Translations under genes and position numbers: made by a program
From: Xenorhabdus indica
GTDB lineage: Bacteria > Pseudomonadota > Gammaproteobacteria > Enterobacterales > Enterobacteriaceae
Length of the DNA stretch: 64,000 bases
Assembly: GCF_014467235.1 (NCBI RefSeq)
Contig: NZ_NKHP01000018.1
Location: forward strand, 1 to 64,000
Direction: 5' to 3'
Notes under the pieces: generated by a model
The model's input: the letters and a program-made list of their open reading frames with translations, nothing else
What the model was told of the DNA's origin: nothing
Database searches by the model: none
Shown here: positions 29,634-38,496 of the stretch, in pieces
How positions within the stretch are numbered: the first letter of the stretch is position 1
Layout of the letters: each line of letters opens with the position of its first letter

Positions 29634-31104
29634 CATTGCGTCTGATTTACAGGATTCCTGGTCACTGGTGGGCGCGAAAGGTGCTTGGTCCGGCGAGCGT
29701 TACAAGGCCAGCCTGCGGGATCGGAGACAGGTTTGGTATGACGGTGACCGTATTGAAGTGACGGAACATCCTGACTTCGTCAGCATGTTAAATCACCTGG
29801 CTGCCCTGTACGATCTGCAATATCAGCCGGAACTGCGTGAACAGATGTTATATACCTCACCATTAACGGGTAACCCGGTCAGCTACTCTTGGCTGGCACC
29901 GAGTACTCAGGAGGAACTGTCTGCCAAATGGCGCAACAGCCATCTATGGATGGAGCACACGCTGGGTATGGTTCCGCGGGTGCCGGACTTTATGTCGAAT
30001 GTGGTTGTGGGGCTATATGACTTTCGCCACCATGCAGGCCAGGTTAATCCTCGCTTTAAGGAGAATATTGAACGTTATTACCTCTATTGCCGTGAAAATG
30101 ACATTAGCCTCACTCACGCGATAGGCGACCCGCAGATTGATCGTTCAGCAACGCTGGAGGAGTGCCCGGAAAGTGGGTTGCGAGTGGTGGAGAAACGGGA
30201 AGATGGCATAGTCGTTAGAGGTGCTAAGAACTTGGCAACGCTCGCACCGTTTTGCCATGAGGCACTGATTTATATGTCGCCGTCCTACGCGCTGCGGAAA
30301 CACAAGGATTACGTCGTCTGGTTTAGCGTAGCAATGGAAACACCCGGGTTGCATATACTGTGCCGTGAGGCTCACGTTAAGCGGGGAAGCAGTCACCAGC
30401 ATCTATTGAGTGAGCGTTTTGATGAACAAGATGCCATGCTGTTCTTTGATGATGTCTTCATTCCCAATGATCGTATTTTTTTACTTGAAGAAGCTGAAAC
30501 GGCCTTTGAAGGGTTCTTCCGTTTAAACGCTTGGGCACTGTACGTCGGGCAGATCCGTTTTTATCACCGTCTGCGTACGTTCTTGGGGGTTGCGTCGCTG
30601 ATTAGTCAGTCGATTGGCGTGAATGAGTTCAGGGAAATCCAGAATCAGCTCGGTGAACTCAGTGCGTATCTGGAACTTATCCGGCACTCTCTGATCGCCA
30701 TGAATGTCGAAGCCAGAGTGACTGATTCCGGGTTATTGGCACCCGCGTCCACACTGGCACCGGATACATTTGCAGCGCAAATTAGCGGTCGTATCAATGA
30801 GATTGTGCGGACGATTTCTGGGGCAGGGATAATCATGCAGCCATCACCTCGGGATCTGGAGACACCGGAGCTACGGCCGTTCCTCGAACGTTATATGCGA
30901 GGGAAGTCATGTAGCGTGGATTTTAAATCACGCCTGTTTCGCTTTGCCTGGGAAATGGTAGCGGATGCCTTTGGTAGCCGACAGGATATTTATGAGTTAT
31001 GGAATCGAGGCGATGTTGTACGCAACCGTATCCATCTCTATAAAACGCTTGGCGCAAGAGAAGAGATTGAAAACCATATTAGGCAATTGATCGATATCTA
31101 TTAA
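29620..31104 (+). CDS. HpaB-family FADH2-dependent monooxygenase
   Basis: 494 residues from ATG 29620, overlapping the PKS stop by 14 bases with GGGAGG upstream; longer upstream frames overlap the PKS further and look like shadows. The sequence fits the 4-hydroxyphenylacetate 3-hydroxylase large-component family (acyl-CoA dehydrogenase-like fold): TGNPVSYSWL near the N-terminus, SLTHAIGDPQIDRS, LFFDDVFIPNDRIF and the C-terminal RFAWEMVADAFGSRQDIYE. These enzymes hydroxylate phenols ortho to the OH using reduced flavin from a separate reductase. No HpaC-like reductase gene is in this operon. A plausible substrate is the aminophenol ring or the carrier-bound chain. Confidence 0.85.
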   Translation: MQQHNIASDLQDSWSLVGAKGAWSGERYKASLRDRRQVWYDGDRIEVTEHPDFVSMLNHLAALYDLQYQPELREQMLYTSPLTGNPVSYSWLAPSTQEELSAKWRNSHLWMEHTLGMVPRVPDFMSNVVVGLYDFRHHAGQVNPRFKENIERYYLYCRENDISLTHAIGDPQIDRSATLEECPESGLRVVEKREDGIVVRGAKNLATLAPFCHEALIYMSPSYALRKHKDYVVWFSVAMETPGLHILCREAHVKRGSSHQHLLSERFDEQDAMLFFDDVFIPNDRIFLLEEAETAFEGFFRLNAWALYVGQIRFYHRLRTFLGVASLISQSIGVNEFREIQNQLGELSAYLELIRHSLIAMNVEARVTDSGLLAPASTLAPDTFAAQISGRINEIVRTISGAGIIMQPSPRDLETPELRPFLERYMRGKSCSVDFKSRLFRFAWEMVADAFGSRQDIYELWNRGDVVRNRIHLYKTLGAREEIENHIRQLIDIY

Positions 31105-31182
31105 ATGAATATTGGGTGTTGCTAACGCGGCCTTTAGGGCTGCGTCTAAATAATATTTTAAAATATAGTGTAGGAGTTCGTT

Positions 31183-32526
31183 ATGGATAATAAGTCATCT
31201 GTATTGCCATTCTCTATTTGGAGTTTGGCGATTCCGATATTTATCGATATGTTATTATCATTTTCGATATTTTTTGTTGATTCGTTATTTTTGAGTCATG
31301 TTTCAACGACGATGGCTGCGTCGGTTGGCGCTATTATTCCCATCTTTGTTATTTTTGTCCTGTTATTTATGATGATGGCTCAGGGAGCAATTAACGTAGG
31401 TGGGCAAATTATTGGTTCTGGTAAATTAGAAAAGCTTGATCTTAATTGGAGTGGCATTCTAATTATTAATGCATCCTTAGGCGGAATTGTCTTTTTAGTA
31501 TTATTTTTCGGTTCTTTTCCCTTAGCTGAGGCTATAGGGTTAAAGAATAATGAAGTGCTGTTTGCCGGTGAGTATCTTAAATATATTTCTATTGCACTAT
31601 GGTTTATGGCAATCAAGTTTTCACTCAGTGCTATTTGCATGGCTCAGGGAAAAACACAATATAACTTATATGCTGGAATAATTGCAAATGGGTTAAATGT
31701 TATTTTAAATTTAGTCTTTGTTATTTATTTCAAACTAGGACTGATGGGGGTTATTTTTGCCACTATTATTTCTCAGGCAGTTGTGTGCTTATATTATTTT
31801 CTGCTGGTGACGCAGAAATTACAGGCCAGATTTCCACTGAAGGCGCTATTTGCTCAGCCGGCAGCAATATTAAAACCGATCTTGGCGATTGGTGTTCCTG
31901 CCGCCGTTCAGCCGATTACCGTTGAAGCAGGCATGCTGGTATTGTCTATATTTACCATTAGCCTAGGCGAAACAGCAATGGCGTCGCGGATATTCGTGAT
32001 GAATCTGCTGACTTTGACAATTTGCTGGTCTTCCGCCATGTCAATTGCTAACCAGATCATGATCTCTCATCTCTATGGAGCCAAGCAGTATGATCTCATT
32101 AAGCAACAGGTAGACCGCAATTTACGGTTAGCAATGCTGGGGAGTCTGCTTGCCATCGTGTTAATCCTACTGTGCGGTAAACCTCTATTGGGGCTGTTCA
32201 CCAGTAATGTAGATATCATTAATACGGGGATGGTATTGCTCGTTTTATGTGTTGCTATTGAACCTTTTCGCAGCGCCGCTATGGTGATCTCATATAGCCT
32301 GAAAGCGACAGGAGATGCCAATTTTCCGGCTTGGGTAGCAGTAGGCAGTACATGGTGTATTGCGGTGCCTCTGGGTTATTTTTTAGGCATTAACTTATCG
32401 TTGGGCATTGCGGGATTATGGATTGGATTACTGTGTGATGAGGTGTTTAGGAGTGCAATGAATAACGCTCGTTGGCTGTCTGGGAAATGGAAGGCTTCTC
32501 ACCTGAAATATTTAGAAACTGAGTAA
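31183..32526 (+). CDS. MATE-family multidrug efflux transporter
   Basis: 447 residues with about twelve hydrophobic segments in two similar halves, the layout of MATE (MOP superfamily) cation-coupled exporters. N-terminal PFSIWSLAIPIFIDMLLSF leads into the first membrane helix. Its position inside the cluster suggests export of, and self-resistance to, the product. It is preceded by 78 bases with GTAGGAG before the ATG, and its GC is lower than that of the synthases. Confidence 0.85.
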   Translation: MDNKSSVLPFSIWSLAIPIFIDMLLSFSIFFVDSLFLSHVSTTMAASVGAIIPIFVIFVLLFMMMAQGAINVGGQIIGSGKLEKLDLNWSGILIINASLGGIVFLVLFFGSFPLAEAIGLKNNEVLFAGEYLKYISIALWFMAIKFSLSAICMAQGKTQYNLYAGIIANGLNVILNLVFVIYFKLGLMGVIFATIISQAVVCLYYFLLVTQKLQARFPLKALFAQPAAILKPILAIGVPAAVQPITVEAGMLVLSIFTISLGETAMASRIFVMNLLTLTICWSSAMSIANQIMISHLYGAKQYDLIKQQVDRNLRLAMLGSLLAIVLILLCGKPLLGLFTSNVDIINTGMVLLVLCVAIEPFRSAAMVISYSLKATGDANFPAWVAVGSTWCIAVPLGYFLGINLSLGIAGLWIGLLCDEVFRSAMNNARWLSGKWKASHLKYLETE

Positions 32527-32540
32527 ATAAGGAATATTAC

Positions 32541-32906
32541 ATGAATATTTTACGTATTTTTTTTGGCTTATTTTTAATCTTTTTTGGTTTAAATCACCAG
32601 TTTCACTTTTTCCCTGAACCACCATGGCCGGTTGACGCAATGAATTTTTTGTCGGCATTACGTGCAACGGGATATATGAATGAGATTATTATGCTTACCG
32701 ATGTTATCGCTGGCGCTTTGTTAGTTATTAATATATTGACGCCATTAGCATTGTTATTAAGTGCCAGTATTTTGGTGCATTCATTACTCTTTCATTTTTT
32801 TCTTGCACCTGAAACGGTGTTATTTGCTGCGATAGGTGCCGGTATTAATATGGTGCTGATATATGTTCATCGCAAACGTTTTTATCCGCTGTTTATCGTT
32901 CAGTAA
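32541..32906 (+). CDS. DoxX-like small membrane protein
   Basis: 121 residues with four hydrophobic segments. The N-terminus ILRIFFGLFLIFFGLNHQFH fits DoxX/DoxD-family proteins (membrane helix, then a G-x-x-H/F turn). The first residues do not form a cleavable signal. Function in the cluster is unknown; DoxX proteins are often tied to redox or thiol stress. Fourteen bases after the MATE gene, so probably one transcript. Confidence 0.6.
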   Translation: MNILRIFFGLFLIFFGLNHQFHFFPEPPWPVDAMNFLSALRATGYMNEIIMLTDVIAGALLVINILTPLALLLSASILVHSLLFHFFLAPETVLFAAIGAGINMVLIYVHRKRFYPLFIVQ

Positions 32907-32936
32907 TCTACATTTTATTAAATAAGGAATATTATT

Positions 32937-34160
32937 ATGGCAATTGATGTTATTAATGTGACTACGCGCGCTGTGGAAAAAAGCAGTAAACGTGAATATC
33001 GTAGTAATAATCTATTACCTTTACTTTGGTATGATATGACTGCTGTTGAAAAAGAAGATGAAGAGACTAAGTCAGTAGCTGATCGCACTTTTCATCAATA
33101 TTATTCAGGGTATTTAATTAATCTTTCACAAGCAGACGCATTTTTAAGTAAAAAATATTTTCGCCATGAGGTTGCAATAAAAATAGAAAAATTAGAAGAG
33201 CTTAATGAGCTATTTAAGAAGTTAGAGAAAACGCCAAATGAGAAACTAATCATTCTTAGCAAGAAGAATGAAATATTACAGTTGGCAAAGAGTAAAAATA
33301 TAAAAACCTGCTTTTATATTTTTGTAAATGATAAAGCAACTTTGCATCAGGCGATTGCTTTCGGTCAGCAACATTCTTATGTACTAATTAAATTCAAAGA
33401 TCCCACCAATATTCCTCTAGAGCTGGTGATTGCTGAACTACAACACACCAAGACCGTGGTAATTAAAGAAATTGATGATCATGAACACGTTGATGATGTC
33501 GTTAATTCTATGAGTACGATGGAATTTGGCGTGGAGGGAGTTCTGTTCACCCCGCTGAAGAGTAGTACTGTCGATCGTATGTTTAAACGTGTTGAGGAAG
33601 TATTTATGGGCCAGCTTACGTTGGAACCGGCAGAAATCTTTGAAACACGTCCGGTTGGCGATGGTATCCGTGGCTGCATCGACCTTTCCCTGATGTTTAA
33701 TGAAGATGAGGGCATTTTAGTCGGATCAACCTCGCAAGGTGGATTTCTCTGCTGTCCGGAAGTCTTTGAGATGCCCTACATGAATAAACGGGAGTTCCGC
33801 ATCAATGCAGGAGGGGTTCATAGCTACGTGTTTACCAACGGCAACCGCACGCAATACATTTCAGAGCTACGCAGCGGCGATAGCGCGATGGTTGTCGATA
33901 TGAAAGGCCAGACCAAACCTATCCCTGTTGGGCGAGTGAAGTTGGAAAAACGCCCACTACGCATTATCCGTGCTCGCTTTGCCAGCGGTGAGGAGATCAG
34001 CATTTTGATGCAGGATGACTGGCACGTACGAATTTTCTCTGATCAAGGCAAGCCTCTGCATCTCACCGACCTTAAACCCGGCGTCAAGGTGAAAGCCTAT
34101 AAAGCGAATTCAGGCCGCCACGTCGGGGTGCCGGTGAGTGAGTTTATCGAAGAAGTCTAA
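32937..34160 (+). CDS. 3-dehydroquinate synthase II-family enzyme (GriH-like)
   Basis: The C-terminal half has the family blocks RPVGDGIRGCIDLSLMF, GILVGSTSQGGFLCC, FRINAGGVHSYVF, YISELRSGD and GRVKLEKRPLRIIRAR. The 407 residues exceed the roughly 370 of GriH-type proteins because of a lysine-rich, low-GC N-terminal third. Type II enzymes convert an aldolase product into dehydroquinate in archaea, or into 3-amino-4-hydroxybenzoate in grixazone and asukamycin pathways. Co-occurrence with the DhnA-type aldolase at 8396 and absence of shikimate genes favours the aminohydroxybenzoate role. Confidence 0.8.
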   Translation: MAIDVINVTTRAVEKSSKREYRSNNLLPLLWYDMTAVEKEDEETKSVADRTFHQYYSGYLINLSQADAFLSKKYFRHEVAIKIEKLEELNELFKKLEKTPNEKLIILSKKNEILQLAKSKNIKTCFYIFVNDKATLHQAIAFGQQHSYVLIKFKDPTNIPLELVIAELQHTKTVVIKEIDDHEHVDDVVNSMSTMEFGVEGVLFTPLKSSTVDRMFKRVEEVFMGQLTLEPAEIFETRPVGDGIRGCIDLSLMFNEDEGILVGSTSQGGFLCCPEVFEMPYMNKREFRINAGGVHSYVFTNGNRTQYISELRSGDSAMVVDMKGQTKPIPVGRVKLEKRPLRIIRARFASGEEISILMQDDWHVRIFSDQGKPLHLTDLKPGVKVKAYKANSGRHVGVPVSEFIEEV

Positions 34161-34228
34161 GCTCTGTATCCCACCGTAGTGAACTACGGCGGTAGATAAC
34201 TAAACATTCTTATTAATGGAGAAGAATA

Positions 34229-34996
34229 ATGTCTACGTCTCATGCTTGGGCTGGGCTGTCTCGTCACGCTCAAAACGAACAAATGAAAATGGTGGTATTT
34301 CCCTTTGCGGGAGGCAATGCCACGGCATTTCATTCTTGGCTGCGGGATTTGCCGGGGCATGATTGGCTTTCCCTCGATATTTTGCAGTTGCCGGGGCGTG
34401 CTGACAGGGCCAGCGAAGCTTTACTGACTGATTTTAATGAGATAGTTGAAGATATTTTCCCTGATCTCGTCCGGCTGGCAAGTGAAGGGCCGCTATTGAT
34501 GATGGGCTACAGCATGGGGGCTTGTCTGGCTTATGAACTAACGCTGCGGTTGGAGCAACGTTGTGGGGTATCTCCGGTTGGATTGCTGCTGGCGGCGCGT
34601 AAAGCACCCGCTTTTCATTCTGTAACAGAAGGGCGGCGGCATTTTGACCAAGAACGAATGCGCCAAGAAGTCCGCCAGTTAGGGGGAACACCGGAGGCAG
34701 TACTGCGCAATCCTGAGGTTTTTGAGCACTTTTATAAGGTGTTATCTGCGGATTTTCAAGCGCTAGAAAGCTACCGACCCGCTCTTAATTCTATGGTACA
34801 GGCTCCGATCGCTGTGATAGGGGGAATCGACGATCCGGAAACGGATATCGGGCAACTCTATGCCTGGCAGCGCCATACCCACAGCTCATTTGATTTACAC
34901 ATGCTGAAAGGCGGACATTTTTTTATTCAAACCGAAAAACAGGCGTTGTTAAGGTTGCTTCACCATTACGCGGTCATTTTCAAAGATCGTTTTTAA
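34229..34996 (+). CDS. Type II thioesterase (editing hydrolase)
   Basis: 255 residues with VVFPFAGGNATAFHSW at the N-terminus, the nucleophile elbow GYSMGA near residue 95, and GGHFF near the C-terminus with an acidic residue before it (GGIDDPETD). This is the GrsT/RifR pattern of stand-alone thioesterases that clear blocked carrier domains on NRPS and PKS lines. The nucleophile here is Ser, unlike the Cys in the terminal TE of the same cluster. The ATG at 34229 has GGAGAAG upstream. Confidence 0.85.
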   Translation: MSTSHAWAGLSRHAQNEQMKMVVFPFAGGNATAFHSWLRDLPGHDWLSLDILQLPGRADRASEALLTDFNEIVEDIFPDLVRLASEGPLLMMGYSMGACLAYELTLRLEQRCGVSPVGLLLAARKAPAFHSVTEGRRHFDQERMRQEVRQLGGTPEAVLRNPEVFEHFYKVLSADFQALESYRPALNSMVQAPIAVIGGIDDPETDIGQLYAWQRHTHSSFDLHMLKGGHFFIQTEKQALLRLLHHYAVIFKDRF

Positions 34997-35013
34997 TAGA
35001 GGAATGAAAATCA

Positions 35014-35874
35014 ATGTTGACCATTATGTTTCCAGGGCAGGGTTCACAATTTAAAGGTATGGGGGCAGAGTTGTTTGCTCGCTACCCTCGTCAGGTAAAG
35101 GAAGCCAGTGAAGTTGCAGGCTACGATCTGGCTGAACTGTGCAACGAAGGAGGCAAACGTTTAACGCAGACGGAGTTTGCCCAAGTTGCCCTATTTGTTG
35201 TTAACGCGTTAAGCCATCTCGAAGCTAAGGATAAAGGGATAAAAGCGGATTTTTTGCTGGGGCACTCTTTAGGCGAGTTTAATGCGCTGTTTGCTGCGGG
35301 TGTGTTTGACTTCGCCACGGGGGTTGCGGTGGTAAAAAAACGTGCTGAATTAATGGCCAGTGTTCGGGATGGTGGAACGATGGCGGCGATTTTGAATGTT
35401 GAACGCTCGGCTGTGCAGCAACTGATTGAACAGTACTCTGGTGTTTATATTGCAAATGAGAACTCACCGGAGCAAACGGTGATTTCCGGTAATAATACGG
35501 CTATGCGTGGTATTGAACAGGCAATATTACAACAGGGAACGGGTAAATACGTTCCTTTAGCCGTATCTGGCCCGTTTCATACGCCGCTGATGGCAGAAAT
35601 CAGTACTGCGTTTGAGGAGTATCTCGGGCAGTTTCACTTTAACCCACCGTCAATCCCCGTGATTGCTAATGCAACCAGCCAGCCTTATAGAGCAACAAGT
35701 ATAACGGAGAACTTAGTCAGACAACTGACTGAGCCTGTTCATTGGCAGTCATGCATTGAATTTGTTTACCGGCAGGGGCCCATGCTCTTTATCGAATTAG
35801 GGGCAAAAACGGTTCTATCTAAATTTATGGGCTCACTCTTTGATGCTTATTCATCACTGTCTGACGATATTTAG
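35014..35874 (+). CDS. Discrete malonyl-CoA:ACP transacylase (trans-AT)
   Basis: 286 residues of the FabD fold: FPGQGSQFKGMG at the N-terminus, GHSLGEFNAL near residue 87 with the catalytic Ser, QQ/R-type substrate residues in between, and VSGPFHTPLM near 188 with the catalytic His. None of the three KS modules in this cluster contains an AT, so this protein is expected to load all of them. The substrate is probably malonyl-CoA. A housekeeping fabD is unlikely to sit here alone within a synthase operon. Confidence 0.88.
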   Translation: MLTIMFPGQGSQFKGMGAELFARYPRQVKEASEVAGYDLAELCNEGGKRLTQTEFAQVALFVVNALSHLEAKDKGIKADFLLGHSLGEFNALFAAGVFDFATGVAVVKKRAELMASVRDGGTMAAILNVERSAVQQLIEQYSGVYIANENSPEQTVISGNNTAMRGIEQAILQQGTGKYVPLAVSGPFHTPLMAEISTAFEEYLGQFHFNPPSIPVIANATSQPYRATSITENLVRQLTEPVHWQSCIEFVYRQGPMLFIELGAKTVLSKFMGSLFDAYSSLSDDI

Positions 35875-35883
35875 GAAATTTTT

Positions 35884-36918
35884 ATGATCAATATTATCAA
35901 GCGCGCTTCTATTCCAGAAATTAACTCCATTTTTATTGCAGGGAAAGAGCACAAAATCGGCGCAGTGCAGCCTTTAGCGCATAGCGCTATTTTTCGTCAT
36001 TTTAGAAAAGATAACGAACCACTTAGCATTAGTTTTACACGTCTTGAAAAGGGTGAAACACATCAGGTGCATCAGCACAGTGTAGATAGTATGGTTATCG
36101 TTATGGCTGGTAAGGCAACGCTGCTGGGGGATGCTACCGATAAGATTGAAACGGGTGATGTAGTCTGTATTCCTGCCGGGTGCTGGCACGGCTTTTGTTG
36201 CGATCTCGGCGAGCCGTTAGATGCTTTATCCGTGCAGTATGAACCGTTGGCTCTGTTTGAAAAAGAGGCTGATATTGTGTTTACTCCTCAGTTAACTCCT
36301 TATCAAGCGCTGCTAAATTTTAACGAGCAGTGGTGCGCAAAGGTGGAAAAAACACAGTTCTTTTCGCTATTTAGAGAAGGGCAGATCCAAACTGAACACC
36401 ACATGACTCTCTTTAAAACCCGTCTGAGGCAGTGGTCTGAAATTTTCCAGTACATCATGTATGCGCGCCAATCTACCGTGGTGGATCCTACGTTTCGATC
36501 TTTATTTCTTGAACATTTTCAAGAAGAGTTAGGCCATGACGAATTATTACCTAAGAGCCAAGAATGGGATGCTAAAATTGATTCATATGGTAATTGGTTT
36601 GTGTTAAAAATGTTCCAGCTTGATAATGTGGAAAAATTGGCTGTCGTTCATCTGGTGCTAGAAAAGTGTGCAGATGCCTTCCATTGGTTGGCTAAGAATA
36701 CTTCTGAGCAGCCTGGTGAGTATATAGAGGCACATGCAACGTTAGATCACGGGCACGCTTTGCTGGGGAGTGAACTCTATCAAGATATCACTCACCAACG
36801 CAGCATTGAATTACAGGCAATCTGCGAACAGGCGTGGCAAGTTATGCAGCTGCTCTTGGATCGAATTGCGACTTTAACACTGGAGGCAATTGAACAAGAC
36901 GAGGCTGTTTCGGCGTAG
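35884..36918 (+). CDS. Cupin fused to haem-oxygenase-like diiron oxidase (HDO) domain
   Basis: 344 residues. About 30-115 is a cupin: GETHQVHQHSVDSM, then GDVVCIPAGCWHGF, giving the His ligands of motifs 1 and 2. About 135-335 is an all-helical region with E-H-F-Q-E-E-L-G-H near 218 and HATLDHGH near 287, which is the HxxxDxxH ligand signature of HDO enzymes such as SznF, UndA and RohS. SznF combines the same two domain types in the opposite order and rearranges an N-hydroxylated guanidine. Here a role in oxidation, perhaps of the aromatic amine, is inference. Ten bases after the AT gene. Confidence 0.65.
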   Translation: MINIIKRASIPEINSIFIAGKEHKIGAVQPLAHSAIFRHFRKDNEPLSISFTRLEKGETHQVHQHSVDSMVIVMAGKATLLGDATDKIETGDVVCIPAGCWHGFCCDLGEPLDALSVQYEPLALFEKEADIVFTPQLTPYQALLNFNEQWCAKVEKTQFFSLFREGQIQTEHHMTLFKTRLRQWSEIFQYIMYARQSTVVDPTFRSLFLEHFQEELGHDELLPKSQEWDAKIDSYGNWFVLKMFQLDNVEKLAVVHLVLEKCADAFHWLAKNTSEQPGEYIEAHATLDHGHALLGSELYQDITHQRSIELQAICEQAWQVMQLLLDRIATLTLEAIEQDEAVSA

Positions 36919-36939
36919 TTAAAACAGTGAGGAAGAGGC

Positions 36940-37551
36940 GTGAGTAAGCTATATCAGGGGATGAGTCAAGAAGAGTTTGACGGTGGTTATTTTTATGCTA
37001 CAGAGCTTAAGGCGTTTGCTAAAACTTTGGGCATTACCGTGGGTAATCTGAAAAAAAATGAGCTTGAATTGCACATTAAGGCACATTTATTTGGTTATTC
37101 TGGCGAGCTTCCCGTTGCCGTTCCTAATAGAAAGAATAGCGCAGCCCGTGATTTACTCACGCTGGATACCCCCGTGGTTAACTATGTTAGTGACAAAAAG
37201 ACCAAATCATTTTTACTGGCCGCCGTTAAGCAACAGTTTGGCGCATTAGCGGATAAATCCGGCCAATGGTACTGGCTTAATAGCTGGCGCAAGCAATGCA
37301 TTATTGATGGAAAAACAATTACTTACGGTGATTTAGTGGTCCACTTGGCTAACCTGAAAAAAACGCAGGGGAGGTTACCGCAAATCCCATCAGCCAGAAT
37401 GAATAACTTTATCAGTGATTACATCTCAGACAGTGAAAACCAAGGAAGTGGTAAGAATGAAGCTCTACAGGCATGGTTTGAGCTGAAAGCGAGTCCTTTA
37501 CCCAAAACGTACCAAGCTTATAAAGATGCTAAGGCTTTATTAGCAAAATAA
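36940..37551 (+). CDS. SAP-domain / DUF6434-like protein
   Basis: 203 residues with a GTG start behind GAGGAAGAGG. The N-terminus (TELKAFAKTLGITVGNLKKN, then ELELHIKAHLFG) has the helix-turn-helix pattern of a SAP-like nucleic-acid-binding domain. The centre (SGQWYWLNSWRKQCIIDGKT, ITYGDLVVHLANL) resembles DUF6434. Lysine-rich, no signal peptide. Location at the 3' end of the cluster, next to a GyrI-like protein, suggests immunity or control, not chemistry. Function unknown. Confidence 0.45.
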   Translation: MSKLYQGMSQEEFDGGYFYATELKAFAKTLGITVGNLKKNELELHIKAHLFGYSGELPVAVPNRKNSAARDLLTLDTPVVNYVSDKKTKSFLLAAVKQQFGALADKSGQWYWLNSWRKQCIIDGKTITYGDLVVHLANLKKTQGRLPQIPSARMNNFISDYISDSENQGSGKNEALQAWFELKASPLPKTYQAYKDAKALLAK

Positions 37552-37566
37552 AAGGAGATTGTTAAG

Positions 37567-38025
37567 ATGAAAATTGTTGATTGCCCAGCTCTGTCTTTAG
37601 TAGGGGTATCTACGCGTACAAAAAATGCTCATGAAATGGATGCTGCGACAGCGAAAATTATGCCACTTTGGCAACATTTCTATCAGGATATCTATCCTAA
37701 GCGGTTGTCAGGCGATATTGTCTATGGCGTTTATTCTAACTATGAATCTGGTGCAAACGGGCTGTTTGACGTGATTGCCGGAGTAAAAGAGCATGAAAAT
37801 GACAACAGTCTGGCAGATTATTCATTTAATAAGATCGAGCTGGCAGCAGGCCGATATGTCATTTTCTCTGGTTTGGCGGGTGAGGATAATCCCGTTTTCC
37901 AACTATGGCAGCAGGTATGGCAATATTTTGAACAACCCGACTGCTCACATCAGCGTAGCTGGAAGACGGACTATGAAGTCTTTCACCAAGATGGGAAGAT
38001 AGAGTTATTTATAGGGGTAGAATAA
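37567..38025 (+). CDS. GyrI-like (AraC effector-binding fold) small-molecule-binding protein
   Basis: 152 residues, ATG behind AAGGAG. The pattern LVGVSTRTKNAHEMDAATAK, VYGVYSNYESGANGLFDVI, AAGRYVIFSGLAG and a C-terminal YEVF...IELFIGVE follows GyrI-like/SOUL-superfamily proteins (SbmC, BmrR effector domain). It is the last gene before a strong hairpin. Related GyrI-like proteins bind, and in some antibiotic clusters hydrolyse, reactive drug molecules, so self-protection is a reasonable inference here. Confidence 0.7.
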   Translation: MKIVDCPALSLVGVSTRTKNAHEMDAATAKIMPLWQHFYQDIYPKRLSGDIVYGVYSNYESGANGLFDVIAGVKEHENDNSLADYSFNKIELAAGRYVIFSGLAGEDNPVFQLWQQVWQYFEQPDCSHQRSWKTDYEVFHQDGKIELFIGVE

Positions 38026-38110
38026 TTATGATGCATTTATTAGGGACTGTCCATTTCATTAGTACATGAAGGACTGTTTGCTCTGAAATGCCAGCAGTCT
38101 CTCCTTTATT

Positions 38111-38148
38111 ACTCAACAACCACCGACTAAAGTCGGTGGTTGTTGAGT
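38111..38148 (+). terminator. Strong hairpin downstream of the synthase cluster
   Basis: An 18-bp perfect stem, ACTCAACAACCACCGACT (38111-38128) with its complement at 38131-38148, closes a two-base gap 85 bases after the last cluster gene. No long T run follows, so it may act as a terminator, an mRNA-stabilising 3' end, or both. Confidence 0.6.
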
Positions 38149-38340
38149 TAATTTAAACTTAAGATTGAGATAAAGAACCTATTACAATTCAGTGTCATAT
38201 TGCCGTTTGATAATTTTTATCTGTTTTGGTGAAACAGATATTTAATTGAACTGAAAATATCCGGTAAAAAATAAAGAACAAGGTAAAACAAAAAGTTGAC
38301 CGGGATTGATGCAATCATTAACCTATTTCTTGTTATTTCA

Positions 38341-38386
38341 GTGATCCCATCGCCTGCAAGGATCACCCATCGGGTGGCGAAACAAA
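38341..38386 (+). repeat. Left half of an IS-split dispersed repeat (copy B)
   Basis: This segment (CTGCAAGGATCA... GGCGAAACAAA) matches 46289-46336. Its continuation is found only beyond the IS1111 element at 39737, so the repeat was split by the insertion. In this copy CACCC and GGGTG flank a three-base loop, so RNA structure is possible. Confidence 0.7.
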
Positions 38387-38496
38387 TCTATGGTCTTCCC
38401 CGTTTTTGCAACACTCATTTTGATGTATGGTTGGCTTGCTTAAATCTATCCGGCGTCTCTATGAGTATAGATGCCCGCGCCACGATGAGTTCTGCG

